A DNA stretch of 64,000 bases from Planctomycetota bacterium (GTDB taxonomy: Bacteria; Planctomycetota; B15-G4): contig JAJDEP010000010.1 in assembly GCA_029259715.1 (NCBI GenBank), positions 124,001-188,000 of the forward strand, in the 5' to 3' direction. Positions 33,105 to 42,363 of the stretch are shown piece after piece (position 1 is the first letter of the stretch; every line of letters starts with the position of its first letter). Position numbers and translations under genes: made by a program. Under the pieces are notes generated by a model. That model did not search any database, was not told the origin of the DNA, and worked only from the letters and a program-made list of their open reading frames with translations.

Positions 33105-34283
33105 TTAGCCGGCGGGCGCGATCCCCTTGAAGAACGAGTACCGCAGCATCGGGTCATCCGCCCACTCGATGCGGAACTCCTCGTCGTCGCGGTGCTCGGC
33201 CCACCAGGCCCGCACCTCTGCGACCAGGTCAGCCCCTTGTTCCTCGATGGGGAGACCGACGATGCGCACGACCGCGAGGGCCGCCCGCTCCTTCAGGTCG
33301 AAGGCCTCGGTCAACCGGTCGGCCGGAATCGGCTCACGGGGAGCGCGGCCGGCGCCGGAGCGCTTGCCGAGCCCGACACCGCGCATGGTCAGCAGGTCGT
33401 AGGGGAAGTCTTCGTTCAGGAAGTCGGCGTAGGTGTGGATGGCGGAATTGCGCACACCCGGTGCGAGCCCTTCGCCCACGGTGAGCTGATCGACCACGTC
33501 GAGCCAGAAGTCGTAGCTCAACTCGTACGCGGTCATCCAGACCCCGTTGAGCGGCCCCTTCTTGAGGGAGTCCGGCATGGGCTCGTTCGGGTCGGGGACG
33601 AACGGGGTCGTCCGCGGACCCCGCTTCTCGCGCTCCTTCAGGAACTCCTTGTAGTCCCTGATCATCGGCTCGAGCGCGTCACTCTCGCGCTGGCCGAAGG
33701 TGACGCCGAGCATCTCCTCGCCCCACGCATCGATGAGCACGTAGTGCCCGAAGCGACGCCGGATCCAAGGATTGCCGGACAGTGCCCGCTCATGCCAGCG
33801 GAGGGCCGGCACGCCTTCGGGCATGCCGATGTCGGTGATGTCGATGCGCACCGGGATGGTCGCGGTGTTGATCAGGTTCTCGACGCTCGCTTCTGTGGCC
33901 ATGCGGACCCGCATGGCTTGGAAACCCATTCAGAAGTCGTCGTCGAGGCCGGGTTCCTGTTGCCGCGCGCTGAAGACGATGAGCACCGGCTTCTTCTGGG
34001 CCTGACCGAGTTCCATGGCCGCATGGATGTCGTCGGCCCACTTGATGTTGTCGAGTTCCGAGCAGGCCTCGCCCCGCACGCAGACGGGAAACTCGGGGTC
34101 GTCGGACTCGGCCGGCGGGGCCATGAAGTCGAACGAGGCGTCCTGCGCGCGAACCTCCGTGAAGGTCCAGCCGACGGCGAGGACGCAGACAGCCAAGCGG
34201 ATCCACCAGCGGGACCCTGCGGCCGAACGAGCGGCGCGCGGCGGGGTCGCCGAAAGGGCGGACGTGAAGGGGGTGCGGAGCAT
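33105..34283 (-). CDS. Thioredoxin-fold exported protein with in-frame UGA (candidate selenoprotein)
   Basis: Read as one frame of 392 codons, interrupted only by TGA at 33932-33930 (codon 118). ATG 34283 has GGGAGG 5 bases upstream; WWIRLAVCVLAVGW and VRAQD give a signal peptide. Residues 82-105 (WADDIHAAMELGQAQKKPVL, then IVFSA) are the first helix and strand of a thioredoxin_7-like fold. After the TGA the same frame continues MGFQAMRV and ENLINTATIPVRIDITD, the following helix and strand, so the TGA stands at the first Cys of C-x-x-C-x-x-M. A 9-bp hairpin with loop GGUC lies 12 bases downstream. Read conventionally this is two ORFs (33930-34283 and 33105-33929). Selenocysteine is the favoured reading; a nonsense mutation is the alternative. 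The C-terminal 200 residues are unrecognised. Confidence 0.6.
33898..33917 (-). promoter_or_regulatory. SECIS-like hairpin downstream of in-frame UGA
   Basis: On the coding strand GCCATGCG and CGCATGGC pair perfectly around the loop GGTC (the outer G-C of the loop can also pair). The loop begins 20 bases after the TGA. Bacterial SECIS elements have an apical loop 16-37 bases behind the UGA with a G in its first two positions; the E. coli fdhF loop also contains GGUC. The bulged U of fdhF is not present. Confidence 0.55.
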
Positions 34284-34672
34284 GCTGCCTCCCAGGAGTT
34301 CCTGAATCTTTGCCGTGAGGATGCGCCGCCGATCGTGCACTCAGCGCACGAACAGACGGTTTGGAGGTCCGGCGCCGGGGGCATCCAGAGCCCGGACCCA
34401 GCCTGTAAAACTACCCCTTCGGCATTTTTTGGTCAATTCCTCAAGACCGCCCGCCCGCCTCAGGAATCTCCCGTCCTGAATCGAGGCTGAGAGGCGGGTT
34501 GTGCCGAAAGCCGATTTCTCGCCCCTGACGGTTGCTTGGCGGGCTGACCTGGCAGTCATAACCAGTTGCAAGTCAAGCGCTTACGGATCCACGGGGAGCC
34601 TGATGCAGGCCAGGACGTGCCGGGCGGGGACGCGTTACAACTGTTCGTCGCGCCTCTCTCGGAATCCGCACC
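34284..34672. other. Divergent intergenic region
   Basis: These 389 bases between the candidate selenoprotein gene and the propeller-protein gene hold no convincing gene. The middle is AT-richer than the surroundings (run of T at 34425-34430), consistent with promoters; one for the leftward gene is listed separately. For the rightward gene only a weak TTGCTT ... TCATAA pair near 34530-34560 is seen. Confidence 0.4.
34408..34436 (-). promoter_or_regulatory. Putative sigma-70-type promoter for the thioredoxin-fold gene
   Basis: On the minus strand TTGACC (34436-34431) and TAGTTT (34413-34408) are separated by 17 bases containing an A run. This gives a leader of roughly 120 bases before ATG 34283. 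The -35 matches 5 of 6 consensus bases, the -10 only 3 of 6. Confidence 0.4.
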
Positions 34673-36433
34673 ATGGCCCCCACACCCTCCTGCGCGCTGC
34701 GCTGCGCCTCTGCGCTCGCCCTGCTCGCCTCCCTCGCCGCGGGTCAGTGGTCCGACGACCCGACGCTCAACGTGGCCGTGGGCGATTCAGCCAGCGATCA
34801 GTCACAGGCCAAGCTCGCGCCCACCGACGATGGCGGGGTGTGGGTCAGCTGGTTCGACGGCATCGCCAGCGGCTGGGACGTGCGCGTGCAGAAGCTCGAC
34901 ATCGGCGGGGCCGAAACGCTTTCCCACGCGGGCGTTCTCGTGGCCGACCGCGGCTTCTCGTCGACGCAGGACTACGGCCTCGACACCGACGCCGACGGCA
35001 ACGCCCTGCTCGCCTTCCGGGACGACAGCGGCGTGGGCACCCAGATCGCCGTGAACAAGATCCTGCCCGACGGCTCGCAGCCGTGGGGCGCCGGCGGCAT
35101 CCAGGTCACGAGCACGGGCGCCTTCGTGGCCGCGCCCAAGGTCGCCGGCACCAGCGACGGCGGCGCCGTGGTCGTGTGGACCGAGGACAGCTCGGTCAAG
35201 CTGCGCAAGCTCAACGCCGCCGGCACGATCCTGCCGGGCACGCTGACCTTCACCCCCGGCGGGGGCAGCTACTCGGTGAGCGATCTGCACGCGTCGGGCA
35301 CCGACGTCATCTTCGCCTTCATCCACCAGACCGGCGGCTTCGGATCTCCGCGCCGCATCCTGGCCCAGAAGATCGCCACGACCACCGGCACGCTGCTGTG
35401 GGGCGCCGGTCACGTCGAGGTCTTCGACACGGGCTCGCTGCAGTTCGGCAACTTCCCGTCCTTCACGCCCGACGGGGCGGGCGGCGCGGTGTTCAGCTGG
35501 TACGACACCGCCGGCGCGACGATCCAGTCGTACGTGCAGCACATCCTCGCCAACGGCACCGAGGCCTATCCCCACAACGGTGTCGCCGTCTCGACCAACG
35601 TCGTGCGCATCCGCACGAGCCCGAGCGCGCAGTACGACGCCGCCTCCGGCGAGACCACCGCCTTCTGGGTCGAGCAGAACGCGGCCCAATCGCAGTCGGG
35701 TGTCTACGGCCAGCGCTTCGACGCGAGCGGCGCGCGCCTGTGGACCGCCGAAGGACTGGTGCTCGAGGCCTTGAGCGCCGACTCGAACACCCAGGTCGAG
35801 CACATCACCTCGTCGAGCCAGTCCGTCGTTGTGTGGAACAACGCACCGTCCGCCGGCACCGACCAGCTCGTGGCGGCCCGGGTCAGCTCGGCGGGCACCC
35901 TGACGCAGTCGGGCGTGAGCGTTTCATCGACCGCCTCCGACAAGTCGCGCCTGGCCATGGCGCGCACGAGCTCGGGCACCGCCGCCCTGGCCTGGAAGGA
36001 CACGCGCACCGACGCCGGGGACATCTACTCAGCGAACCTCAACGAGGACGGCACCCTTGGCCCGCGCTGGACCGATCTCGGCGGCGGCACCACCGGCATC
36101 AACGGCGCGCCGCGCTTCTCGGCCTCGGGCCCGCTCACGGCGGGCTCGGCCACGGCGCTGCGCATGGTCAACGGCCCGTTCAGCGGCGCGAGCCTGCTGT
36201 GGATCTCCACCACCTCGGTGCCGTTCGGATTCCTGGGCGGCACGATCCACGCCAACCCGTTCCAGGTGCAGGTCGTGCTGGTCACGAGCCCGTCGGGCGA
36301 ACTGAACCTGTCCGGCCCCCTGTCGGCAGGCCTGCCGTCAGGCTTCCAGGTCTGGTTCCAGTTCCTGCTGCAGGACCTGACCGTGCTCGGCGACATCTCG
36401 CTGAGCAACGCGCTGCGCGCGGAGATGCCGTAG
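34673..36433 (+). CDS. Exported beta-propeller-like protein with shared C-terminal module
   Basis: Secreted protein, 586 aa. Signal peptide (ASALALLASLAAG) then repeated beta-strand units with phrases such as DGGVWVSWFDG, DADGNALLAFRDD, DGGAVVVWTED and DGAGGAVFSWYD, each about 50 residues apart, typical of a propeller. The last 95 residues (LLWISTTSVPFGFLGGTIHA, PSGFQVWFQFLLQD, LSNALRAEMP) recur in the protein encoded at 44242-47193 and so form a separable module, maybe for secretion or surface attachment. No catalytic motif. Function unknown. Confidence 0.75.
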   Translation: MAPTPSCALRCASALALLASLAAGQWSDDPTLNVAVGDSASDQSQAKLAPTDDGGVWVSWFDGIASGWDVRVQKLDIGGAETLSHAGVLVADRGFSSTQDYGLDTDADGNALLAFRDDSGVGTQIAVNKILPDGSQPWGAGGIQVTSTGAFVAAPKVAGTSDGGAVVVWTEDSSVKLRKLNAAGTILPGTLTFTPGGGSYSVSDLHASGTDVIFAFIHQTGGFGSPRRILAQKIATTTGTLLWGAGHVEVFDTGSLQFGNFPSFTPDGAGGAVFSWYDTAGATIQSYVQHILANGTEAYPHNGVAVSTNVVRIRTSPSAQYDAASGETTAFWVEQNAAQSQSGVYGQRFDASGARLWTAEGLVLEALSADSNTQVEHITSSSQSVVVWNNAPSAGTDQLVAARVSSAGTLTQSGVSVSSTASDKSRLAMARTSSGTAALAWKDTRTDAGDIYSANLNEDGTLGPRWTDLGGGTTGINGAPRFSASGPLTAGSATALRMVNGPFSGASLLWISTTSVPFGFLGGTIHANPFQVQVVLVTSPSGELNLSGPLSAGLPSGFQVWFQFLLQDLTVLGDISLSNALRAEMP

Positions 36434-36523
36434 GGCCGGGGCGGCGACCGACTCCGACCGCCTACGACGAAGACCAGGGCCGCCGGGCGGCGCGAATTCT
36501 GCGGGACCTGTAGCCTTGGGCCC

Positions 36524-38035
36524 ATGACGACGGACTGCTCCTCACGCATCGCCCGCACGCCCTTCCTCCGGATCGCCCTGGTCAGCCTGGCTTTCGTCGC
36601 GGCTGCCTCCGCCGGAGATGAAGAGACCCCGTCCCCCGACGCCCTCTTCAAGTCGCAACGCTGGGAAGCGGCGGCCGCCGCGTATGACGACGAGACCCGC
36701 GCACGCCCGGACGACCAGACGGCCTGGTTCCGCCTCGGCTACGCGCTCCACGCGCTCGGCCGCTACGCCGACGCCGTCGGTGCCCACGAGCGCGCCGCCA
36801 CCCTCGTCGGCCCCGCCGTCGGGACGGCCGCCTACAACGCCGCCTGCGCCCACGCGCTGCTCGACCACCCCGATCGGGCCGCCGAGTGGCTCGGCACGTC
36901 TGCGGCGGCCGGCAGCACCTCCGCGACCATGGTCGACACCGACGCCGACTTCGACGGCGTGCGCGACCACCCGGCCTTCGTCGCCGCGCGCAACGCCCTG
37001 GCCGAGCAGACCATCTACCGCAGCCTGCGCTCGCCGGCCCCGCCGGGAGACCGCGACCAGTTCGACTTCTGGCTCGGCGACTGGGACACGCAGAACTTCG
37101 CGCGCAACGGCGCCGGCCCCTGGACCCCCGCGGGCGGCCTCGAGTGCCGCATCTTCGAGGTGCTCGGCGGACACGCGCTGGTGGAGTGGAGCCGCGGCAC
37201 CAGGCCGGGCGGCCCGTCCCACGGCTTCTCCATCCGCACCTTCGACACGGCCAAGCAGGAGTGGATCGTGTTGCTGCTCTGGCCGTCGCAGGACAACCCC
37301 CAGTTCTCCGTGCTCACGGGGCGCTTCCGGCACGGGCGCGGCGAGATCGTCTCGGGCCTCCTCAACGCCGCGGCCACGGGGCAGACCCGCTTCACCTTCT
37401 CCGACGCCTCCCCCACCGGCTACCTGTGGGACAGCGCCACCACGAGCGACGGCGGCAACACGTGGCGTTCGACGCTGCTGTTCGAGGGCACGCGCCGCGC
37501 CGCCGACGCGCCCCCGCTCACCACCGGCCCGTCGACGAGCAACGCCCACTGTTCCGGCGAGGTCTTCCGGCAACTCGACTTCCGGCTCGGCCGCTGGACC
37601 GGCACCCAACGCACACGCCGCGAGTCCGGCGCAACGGGCGTGACGGGCGTGACGGGCGCCTCGTTGTCGGACCACACCTGGGTCGAGTCGCCCGTCACGA
37701 TGCACGCCGCGTCGTACATGGACGGCAGCGCCCTCGTCGAGGAATGGGTCGTGGGCGCGGGTGACAAGCGCCGTGCGTCGTACGTGATCCAGGCCTTCGA
37801 GCCCGGCCGCGGCGCCTGGGTGCGCTACGAGCTCGACGACGACTCGCCCCACTTCCGGCGCTTCACCGGCGCCGCCGACGCCGACGGCATCACCTACTTC
37901 GGGACGCCGGGTCCGGGCTCTTCCGGCGCGCCCGGCACCCTCGTCCTCGGTCGGGCGCGGGACGGCGTGATGACGTCACACCGGGAGGTCGACGGCCGCC
38001 GCCTCTGGGAACGGGAGCTGCGCGCGGCGCCCTAG
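36524..38035 (+). CDS. Exported TPR protein with two DUF1579-like domains
   Basis: Secreted protein, 503 aa. Signal peptide LRIALVSLAFVAAASAG; TPR units at about 35-125 (AWFRLGYALHALGRYADAV). Two lipocalin-like domains follow, each opening with the same phrase: FDFWLGDWDTQNFA near 183 and LDFRLGRWTGTQR near 350, as in DUF1579 proteins. The second contains a short in-frame 9-base repeat (GVTGVTGA). Such domains are thought to bind small hydrophobic ligands. The start overlaps no neighbour; function unknown. Confidence 0.75.
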   Translation: MTTDCSSRIARTPFLRIALVSLAFVAAASAGDEETPSPDALFKSQRWEAAAAAYDDETRARPDDQTAWFRLGYALHALGRYADAVGAHERAATLVGPAVGTAAYNAACAHALLDHPDRAAEWLGTSAAAGSTSATMVDTDADFDGVRDHPAFVAARNALAEQTIYRSLRSPAPPGDRDQFDFWLGDWDTQNFARNGAGPWTPAGGLECRIFEVLGGHALVEWSRGTRPGGPSHGFSIRTFDTAKQEWIVLLLWPSQDNPQFSVLTGRFRHGRGEIVSGLLNAAATGQTRFTFSDASPTGYLWDSATTSDGGNTWRSTLLFEGTRRAADAPPLTTGPSTSNAHCSGEVFRQLDFRLGRWTGTQRTRRESGATGVTGVTGASLSDHTWVESPVTMHAASYMDGSALVEEWVVGAGDKRRASYVIQAFEPGRGAWVRYELDDDSPHFRRFTGAADADGITYFGTPGPGSSGAPGTLVLGRARDGVMTSHREVDGRRLWERELRAAP

Positions 38036-38188
38036 GGCACTCGCCCTCGGAGCGGAGCCCCACATCGACCCGAGCAAGCGGCCCGGCTTCCCATCGACGG
38101 TGGGTTCGCAAGCCTATGCCCACCTGCAAAGCTCGTCTACCGTGCATTCACCGACGACCCGGGCCGGTGGCCGGCTCGGGCGGATCCG

Positions 38189-39079
38189 GTGAACCGGTGG
38201 GGCGACTCCGACGACACCATGCGAACCGGACAAGGGCTGCGACTGCGACTGCTCGGATCCCGGATCCGTGTCGAATCGGAGAGTGACGGATTCCTGACCG
38301 CACTGGCGCGTTGCTTCGACCCCGCCGCCGGTCGCGACGAGGGTGACACCGCGGGGGACGACCTGCGGCTCGAGGTGCTCTGGCTCGCGCGCTCCCCGGG
38401 TTGGGACGTCGTGGCCACGCCCCGCGACGGAGCGCGGCGCTCGTGGCTCGTCCAGGACGCCCATGAGTTGTGCGGCGTCATCAACGAGTGGGCCGTCGCG
38501 GCCGCCTCCGACGATCACGTCTTCCACGCAGGGGCCGTCGCCTCGCAGGGTCGGGGTGTGCTCCTGCCGGGGGCCTCGGGTTCGGGCAAGAGCACGCTGA
38601 CCACCGCGCTGCTCGGCGCGGGCTTCGACCTGCTCTCCGACGAGGTCGCCGTCGTCGGCCACGCGAGCCGCGCGCTGCGGCCCTATCCCCGCTGTCTCTC
38701 CCTGCGCCACGACGTGCTCGACCGGCTGGGCCTCGCGCCGGAGCCCGACGGGGACGCCGACCCGTCCGCCACGCGCATGGTCCACCCGACGGAGATCGGG
38801 CGTCGCTTCGCCACCGGTCCGGTGCCCACGGCCCTCATCGTCGCGCCGCGTTTCGTCGCCGACGGACCCACCGAGTTGCGGCGCCTCAGCCCGGGCCAGG
38901 CGGTGCTCACGCTGATGGAGTCCGCCTGCTCGCTGCGCCATTGGAAGGTGCAGGGACTCGATTGGGTCATCGCCCTCGTCACCTCGGTACCGGCCTACGC
39001 CCTGAGTTTCGCCGACCTGGACGAGGCGGTGGCGTGCGTGCAACGCGCCTGCTCCGCGCACGGATCGACGCGCCCGTGA
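38189..39079 (+). CDS. HprK-like P-loop kinase
   Basis: Kinase of the HPr-kinase fold, 296 aa from GTG 38189 (ATG 38219 is an alternative). The P-loop is PGASGSGKST and the following LLGAGFDLLSDEVAVV holds the conserved Asp-Glu pair. HAGAV precedes the P-loop as in HprK-related kinases found beside PqqD-type proteins. In lasso-peptide clusters such kinases phosphorylate the peptide C-terminus. It overlaps the next gene by GTGA. Neighbouring NTP_transf_5 and PqqD genes support a role in peptide or carrier modification; substrate unknown. Confidence 0.82.
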   Translation: MNRWGDSDDTMRTGQGLRLRLLGSRIRVESESDGFLTALARCFDPAAGRDEGDTAGDDLRLEVLWLARSPGWDVVATPRDGARRSWLVQDAHELCGVINEWAVAAASDDHVFHAGAVASQGRGVLLPGASGSGKSTLTTALLGAGFDLLSDEVAVVGHASRALRPYPRCLSLRHDVLDRLGLAPEPDGDADPSATRMVHPTEIGRRFATGPVPTALIVAPRFVADGPTELRRLSPGQAVLTLMESACSLRHWKVQGLDWVIALVTSVPAYALSFADLDEAVACVQRACSAHGSTRP

Positions 39080-40242
39080 TCCCCGAGGCCCGCGTGCTGC
39101 TCGCCTTGCTGCGCGGAGCCCCCATGGCCGCCGCACCGGCCGACCTGCAGCCCTCGGTCTTCGTCGACCTGGCCCGGCGTCACCAGCTGGACGCCCTCGC
39201 CGGCGCGGCTTTGCGGACGACACGCGCTCAAGCCCTGCGGGTGCAGCTCGGTGACGAGGCCGTCGAGGCGTTGCACCGGTCCCGCCTGCACCACCTCGTG
39301 CGGAACGAGTCCCTCGCGCGGAACCTGGCCGACATCGCTGCGGCCTTCGTGCGGGTGGGTGTGCCGATGCTCGTGCTCAAGGGCCCGTGGCTCGCCTTCC
39401 ACGCCTACGGCGACCCGGGGACGCGCCCCGTCGGCGACATCGACCTGCTCGTCGACGAACGGGACTACCTCCCCGCTCTCACCGCCCTGCATGCCGTCGG
39501 ATACACCGAAACCGCCCCGCTGCCCGACACGGGGGCGGCCGCCCTGCGTCGGGCGCACTACGCCGAGCAACTCCGCTTCACGGGCATCGGGCGTCGTCCG
39601 CTCGAGCTGCACTTCCGCCTCGTCAACATCGGTCCGCCCGGGGCTCGAGAGGACTGGGTCTGGTCGTCGAGCCGGCCATTCGTCCGTGCCGGCTTGCGCC
39701 TGCGCGTCCCCGGGCCCGAGGCCATGCTGCTGCACCTGCTGATCCATGCCAATCAGCACGGCTTCGCGGTGGCGCGCCTGCTGTTCGACGTGCGCTTTGC
39801 CCTCGCGAAGTCAGGCCATGAGGTGGATGCCGCCCGGCTGTCATCTCGCCTCGCGGCCCTCGGCTGTGGGCCCTCGGCCTATCACGGTCTGCTCCTCGCC
39901 CGCGATCTCGCCGGCGCCGCGGTGCCCGCCGCGTGGATGCAGCGCCTGCGCCCCCCGGCCCTGCGTCGCCGCCTCTTCTCCGCCCTCTGGAGCCTCGATC
40001 GCGTCCGCCGGCTCGACGGTCCGCACCGGCCGCTCTCCCTCGAGGCGCCGCGCTTCCTCCTGTGTGAGCTGGGGACGGCGGCGCAGAAGCTGCGCTACGT
40101 GCGCGGCGTCGTCGACGAGGCCGGCGGTGCCGCGGCCCTGCTCACCCGCGCCCTGCGACTCATGCGGGCGCGCAACAGCCGCGCCCCCTCACCCGCCCCC
40201 GCCGGCCCCGCTCACGCCGTGCCATCGGGAACGAAGAGGTGA
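39076..40242 (+). CDS. NTP_transf_5-type nucleotidyltransferase family protein
   Basis: Nucleotidyltransferase-fold protein, 388 aa from GTG 39076, overlapping the HprK-like kinase by GTGA. The family signature is PMLVLKGPWLAFHAYGDPG followed by RPVGDIDLLVDERDY (about residues 115-140), with the Gly-Asp-x-Asp metal-binding pair intact; LELHFRLVN follows. Proteins of this family accompany PqqD and HprK-like genes in RiPP and exopolysaccharide loci, where their reaction is still unclear. Its 3' end overlaps the converging PqqD-type gene by 31 bases. Confidence 0.82.
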   Translation: MIPEARVLLALLRGAPMAAAPADLQPSVFVDLARRHQLDALAGAALRTTRAQALRVQLGDEAVEALHRSRLHHLVRNESLARNLADIAAAFVRVGVPMLVLKGPWLAFHAYGDPGTRPVGDIDLLVDERDYLPALTALHAVGYTETAPLPDTGAAALRRAHYAEQLRFTGIGRRPLELHFRLVNIGPPGAREDWVWSSSRPFVRAGLRLRVPGPEAMLLHLLIHANQHGFAVARLLFDVRFALAKSGHEVDAARLSSRLAALGCGPSAYHGLLLARDLAGAAVPAAWMQRLRPPALRRRLFSALWSLDRVRRLDGPHRPLSLEAPRFLLCELGTAAQKLRYVRGVVDEAGGAAALLTRALRLMRARNSRAPSPAPAGPAHAVPSGTKR

Positions 40243-40511
40243 TGCGCATCGGCCTCTTCGATGGTGGTGCGCACGCCCTCGAGGATGGAGGGGCCGGGAC
40301 CGGCCTGGAAGTGCGCCTGCACGGAGTCGGCGAGTTCACCCAGGCTGCGCGTGCCGTCGCAGAGCGCGATGACCGCGGCGGCCGACACGTTGAACACCAC
40401 CGTCACGTCAGTGATGGGGTCGTAGACCACCGTCTCGTCCTCGACCTGGCGCACGACCAGGTCGTCCCGCAGACACGGCCTCCTCTCGCTTTCCGGCCCG
40501 GGGACTCCCAT
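40212..40511 (-). CDS. PqqD-family protein
   Basis: Small PqqD-like domain protein, 99 aa from ATG 40511. The segment LRDDLVVRQVEDETVVYDPI and VVFNVSAAAVIALCDGTRSL is the winged-helix fold that binds leader peptides in PqqD and in lasso-peptide B1 proteins. It runs opposite to the NTP_transf_5 gene, sharing 31 bases at the 3' ends, and divergent from the GT39 gene only 20 bases away. It could be the recognition element for a peptide substrate; the Cys-rich exported protein at 42357-42920 is the nearest candidate. Confidence 0.8.
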   Translation of the reverse strand: MGVPGPESERRPCLRDDLVVRQVEDETVVYDPITDVTVVFNVSAAAVIALCDGTRSLGELADSVQAHFQAGPGPSILEGVRTTIEEADAHHLFVPDGTA

Positions 40512-40531
40512 GGGTCCCAGGCTAGCAGCTG

Positions 40532-42262
40532 ATGGCCACCGGTGAGCGACCGGAGCCGCGCTCCGCACTCTGGCTCGGTGCGTTCCTCGGCATGGCGTTG
40601 GTGCTCGGCGCCGTCGTGCGGGCTGGGGGTTTGGCCGCCATGCCGCTGTGGATCGACGAGCTCCACACCTTGGACTTCGCGCGGCTGGATCTCGGCCGAC
40701 TGCTGCGCACCGAGAGCACGTTGCATCCGCCCGCCTACGCCCTGCTGGCCCGGTTCGCCCTCTCGATGGGCGATGCTGAATGGCTCGTGCGACTGCCCGC
40801 CCTCGTCGGCGGCCTGGCGGGCATCGTCGTCGCCTTCGGGCTCCTGCGCGAGACCGGACACCGCGCCGCCGCGGTCCTCGGCGCGTTCGCGACGGCCCTC
40901 TCCGTCTACCACGTGTACTTCTCCCAAGAGGCCCGCGGGTACTCCTGGATGGCCGCCCTCTCGGGCGCCACCGTCTGGTTCGCCATCCGTCACCTGCACC
41001 GACCGAGCGCGTCGAACCTCGCCCTGGCCCTGGCCTCGGCGGTCGTCGCGCCGCTGTTCCACTACCTCGCAGCGCCGACCTCGGTGGCCATGGTGCTCGT
41101 GCTCCTCGGGGCGGACGCCCGGCGCTGGGTGCGGCGCGGCCCGCCCGGGGACGGCCCGCGGGCCGCCGAGGCGATCCCCTGGGCCGGCTTGCTGCTGGTC
41201 ACCGTCGCTGTCGCCCTGACCCTCGCGCCCCGGCTCGCCACCGTCTTCGGCCAGGTGCCGGCCACGACACTCACCTCGCTCGCCGTCGGTCCGCGCTTCA
41301 TCGCCGAGCACTGGGGCCGCTGGCTCGGACTCGGCACGACGGGCGGTCTCGCCGCCGGCCTGCTCGGCGTGGCGGGCCTGGTGGCGGTGACGCGACGGAT
41401 GCCGCGGGCCGGCCTCGCCCTGGCCGTCGGCGTCGTCGCACCCCTGCTCACCCTCGCTTGCCTGCCCTGGAATCGCTTCTACGAAGCGCGCTACGCCATG
41501 GCCGCGCTCCTGCCGGCGCTGGCCCTCTCGGTGGCCGGCCTCGCGGCGGTCGGCAACGCTGTCACCACGCTGCTCGGTGGATCACCGGCAATCCGGCGCG
41601 GGGTGGCCCTGCTCCTCGGCGCGGCGCTCCTCGGATTCCAGACGACGGCCACGGCGCATCACTTCGCCGCCCCCTCCAAGTTCCATCCGGCGCTGTTGGC
41701 CTCGCGCTTCGAGTTCGAGCACCTCGTGCTCAAGAGCCTCACCTCGCCCCACCTCATGCGGGAGCACGCCGACACCGACTTCACGACGGCGCCCACTCGC
41801 GTCGGTCCGCTGCTGCTGCCCATGCCGGCCTGGGACCCGACCGACGTGAACGTCCTGGCCGTCCACGACCGGCGCTTCATCCGGCCGGGCCAGTGGCACC
41901 CGCCTCAGACCGAGCTCAACACCATCACCTACTTCATGAACACCGAGTCGGACGACACCCTCGAGGTGCTGCTCACCCGGGTGCCCTTCCCGGACGGCGC
42001 CGCGCCGGCCGTGTCCCGACTGCGGGCGGCGCCGGCCTACGCGCGGCGCGCCGTGGCCACACAACTCGCCGAGGGCGGCCAGCCGGGCGAGCGGGTCACT
42101 TTCCACCACCGGGCCACGGGCGAGCGCATCGGCTTCACCCAACTCTCCTGGTCCTGCAGTCAGTGGGGCATGCAGGTCACCGTCTCGGTGCGATCGGCAC
42201 GGCTCGAGGCGACGGACCGCTTCCTCGACGGGCTCGTGGCTCAGGCGGGGTGCACGCGCTAG
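40532..42262 (+). CDS. Membrane glycosyltransferase, GT39/PMT-like
   Basis: Polytopic membrane protein, 576 aa, of the GT-C fold. About 10-11 hydrophobic helices cover the first 400 residues. The first periplasmic loop has the acidic pair in PLWIDELHTLDFAR, and HPPAYALLARFAL and SQEARGYSWMA are the loops typical of ArnT/PMT-like enzymes. The remaining 170 residues are a soluble periplasmic domain. It would move a sugar from a polyprenyl carrier to a protein or lipid. Lying inside the PqqD/HprK locus, it may glycosylate a product of that locus (inference). Confidence 0.82.
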   Translation: MATGERPEPRSALWLGAFLGMALVLGAVVRAGGLAAMPLWIDELHTLDFARLDLGRLLRTESTLHPPAYALLARFALSMGDAEWLVRLPALVGGLAGIVVAFGLLRETGHRAAAVLGAFATALSVYHVYFSQEARGYSWMAALSGATVWFAIRHLHRPSASNLALALASAVVAPLFHYLAAPTSVAMVLVLLGADARRWVRRGPPGDGPRAAEAIPWAGLLLVTVAVALTLAPRLATVFGQVPATTLTSLAVGPRFIAEHWGRWLGLGTTGGLAAGLLGVAGLVAVTRRMPRAGLALAVGVVAPLLTLACLPWNRFYEARYAMAALLPALALSVAGLAAVGNAVTTLLGGSPAIRRGVALLLGAALLGFQTTATAHHFAAPSKFHPALLASRFEFEHLVLKSLTSPHLMREHADTDFTTAPTRVGPLLLPMPAWDPTDVNVLAVHDRRFIRPGQWHPPQTELNTITYFMNTESDDTLEVLLTRVPFPDGAAPAVSRLRAAPAYARRAVATQLAEGGQPGERVTFHHRATGERIGFTQLSWSCSQWGMQVTVSVRSARLEATDRFLDGLVAQAGCTR

Positions 42263-42288
42263 ACGCTCCGCGGCCGGGTCGCCGGAGC

Positions 42289-42363
42289 GAGCGACCCTAG
42301 CGCGCGCAATCCCGACGCGAGCAACCCTCGCGCGAGCGACTCTGACGCCAGCGATCCTAGGGA
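42289..42363. repeat. Degenerate 15-bp tandem repeat, five units
   Basis: Five consecutive 15-base units related to GAGCGACCCTAGCGC fill the gap between the convergent GT39 and Cys-rich protein genes, reaching into the last codons of the latter. Bases at positions 3-9 of the unit are the best conserved. Confidence 0.75.

Noticed and set aside
33105-33929. Treating the second half of the thioredoxin-fold gene as an independent gene starting at ATG 33929
   Set aside because: The ATG directly follows the TGA in the same frame, has no ribosome site of its own and would begin in the middle of the thioredoxin fold.
42289-42363. CRISPR array
   Set aside because: Units are 15 bases with no spacers; it is a simple tandem repeat, and no cas gene is present.
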